Shown: piece by piece, positions 5,079 to 5,290 of the stretch
How positions within the stretch are numbered: the stretch's first letter is position 1
Layout: each line of letters opens with the position of its first letter
DNA from: Pseudomonadota bacterium
GTDB taxonomy: Bacteria; Desulfobacterota; Desulfobulbia; Desulfobulbales; SURF-16
Assembly (NCBI GenBank): GCA_030597865.1
Contig: JAUVQZ010000202.1
Location: 1-5,290 of the forward strand
Reading direction: 5' to 3'
Length of the DNA: 5,290 nt
Translations under genes and position numbers: made by a program
Notes under the pieces: model-generated
Seen by the model: the letters and a program-made list of their open reading frames with translations, nothing else
The model's database searches: none
What the model was told of the DNA's origin: nothing

Positions 5079-5290
5079 CGGCCTGCCCCTCTTACCCATA
5101 TATCTTGTTGATTTCTGCGGCTCCCTGCTGATGATTTTCCTGGCCCTGTCCGCCTTGGGCTATGCCAGGCGTCTGGTCAGGGTGGAGATGGAAAATGTCC
5201 TCTGGACCTATATCTTCTGGCTCAGTGCCGCCCTGGTCATCTTTTCCATTTCCCGCAGTGTGGCCCATGTCCTGCAGTATGTCTTTATCC
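5071..5290 (+). CDS. Multi-pass membrane protein, probable sensor histidine kinase N-terminus (cut by window edge)
   Basis: Seventy-three codons are visible before the sequence ends. Two membrane segments can be seen, at about residues 8-31 (PIYLVDFCGSLLMIFLALSALGY is the centre) and 43-66 (VLWTYIFWLSAALVIFSISR), joined by a basic loop with RRLVR. A SRSVAH motif closes the second segment. This pattern resembles the membrane sensor region that precedes PAS and kinase domains in histidine kinases of Desulfobacterota and Geobacter relatives. That is recognition from memory; the kinase domain itself lies outside the window. The overlap with the small membrane protein and the divergent NtrC-type regulator both favour a two-component sensor. 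It could instead be another integral membrane protein. Confidence 0.8.
   Translation, partial: MDNGLPLLPIYLVDFCGSLLMIFLALSALGYARRLVRVEMENVLWTYIFWLSAALVIFSISRSVAHVLQYVFI

Overview
The window looks like a chromosomal region of an anaerobic, sulfur-metabolising bacterium. The most likely source is a Desulfobacterota (deltaproteobacterial) relative of the Desulfobulbales. This rests on moderately high GC, a CxxCxxxC molybdopterin oxidoreductase, a TauE/SafE-type transporter with a large exported N-terminal domain, and a sigma-54 response regulator paired with a membrane sensor. The lineage is a family-level impression and was not tested by search.

Layout, right to left on the minus strand: an NtrC-type sigma-54 activator (2950-4404), then a hairpin terminator (2909-2940). 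A ~430 bp non-coding region follows (2518-2949). Next come a stand-alone CheY-like receiver (2137-2496), a signal-peptide-bearing TauE/SafE family transporter (352-2043), and the 5' end of a molybdopterin oxidoreductase (1-212, running off the left edge). Divergently, on the plus strand: a small histidine-rich membrane protein (4512-5078), overlapping by 8 bp the start of a multi-pass membrane protein (5071-5290, cut by the right edge). The latter resembles the N-terminal sensor domain of a histidine kinase.

The most informative non-coding stretch is 2518-2949. On the minus strand it holds what looks like a complete enhancer-dependent promoter. In order, there are two tandem 18-bp near-identical dyad sites (2782-2799, 2801-2818), an IHF-like site next to an A/T tract (2713-2725), and a GG-N10-GC -24/-12 element (2657-2673). 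A ~150-nt leader then runs into the receiver gene. The gene next door encodes exactly the class of protein that acts on such promoters.

Proposed logic (inference): the membrane sensor pair (4512-5290) signals to the activator (2950-4404). The activator binds the paired sites and switches on, through sigma-54, an operon of receiver, transporter and possibly oxidoreductase. The transporter family and the oxidoreductase type suggest that sulfur oxyanions or related sulfur compounds are handled, but no substrate can be read from the sequence. Short gaps of 93 bp (2044-2136) and 139 bp (213-351) separate the downstream genes; the second holds a strong hairpin that may attenuate read-through. No RNA genes, insertion sequences, CRISPR arrays or attachment sites were seen.
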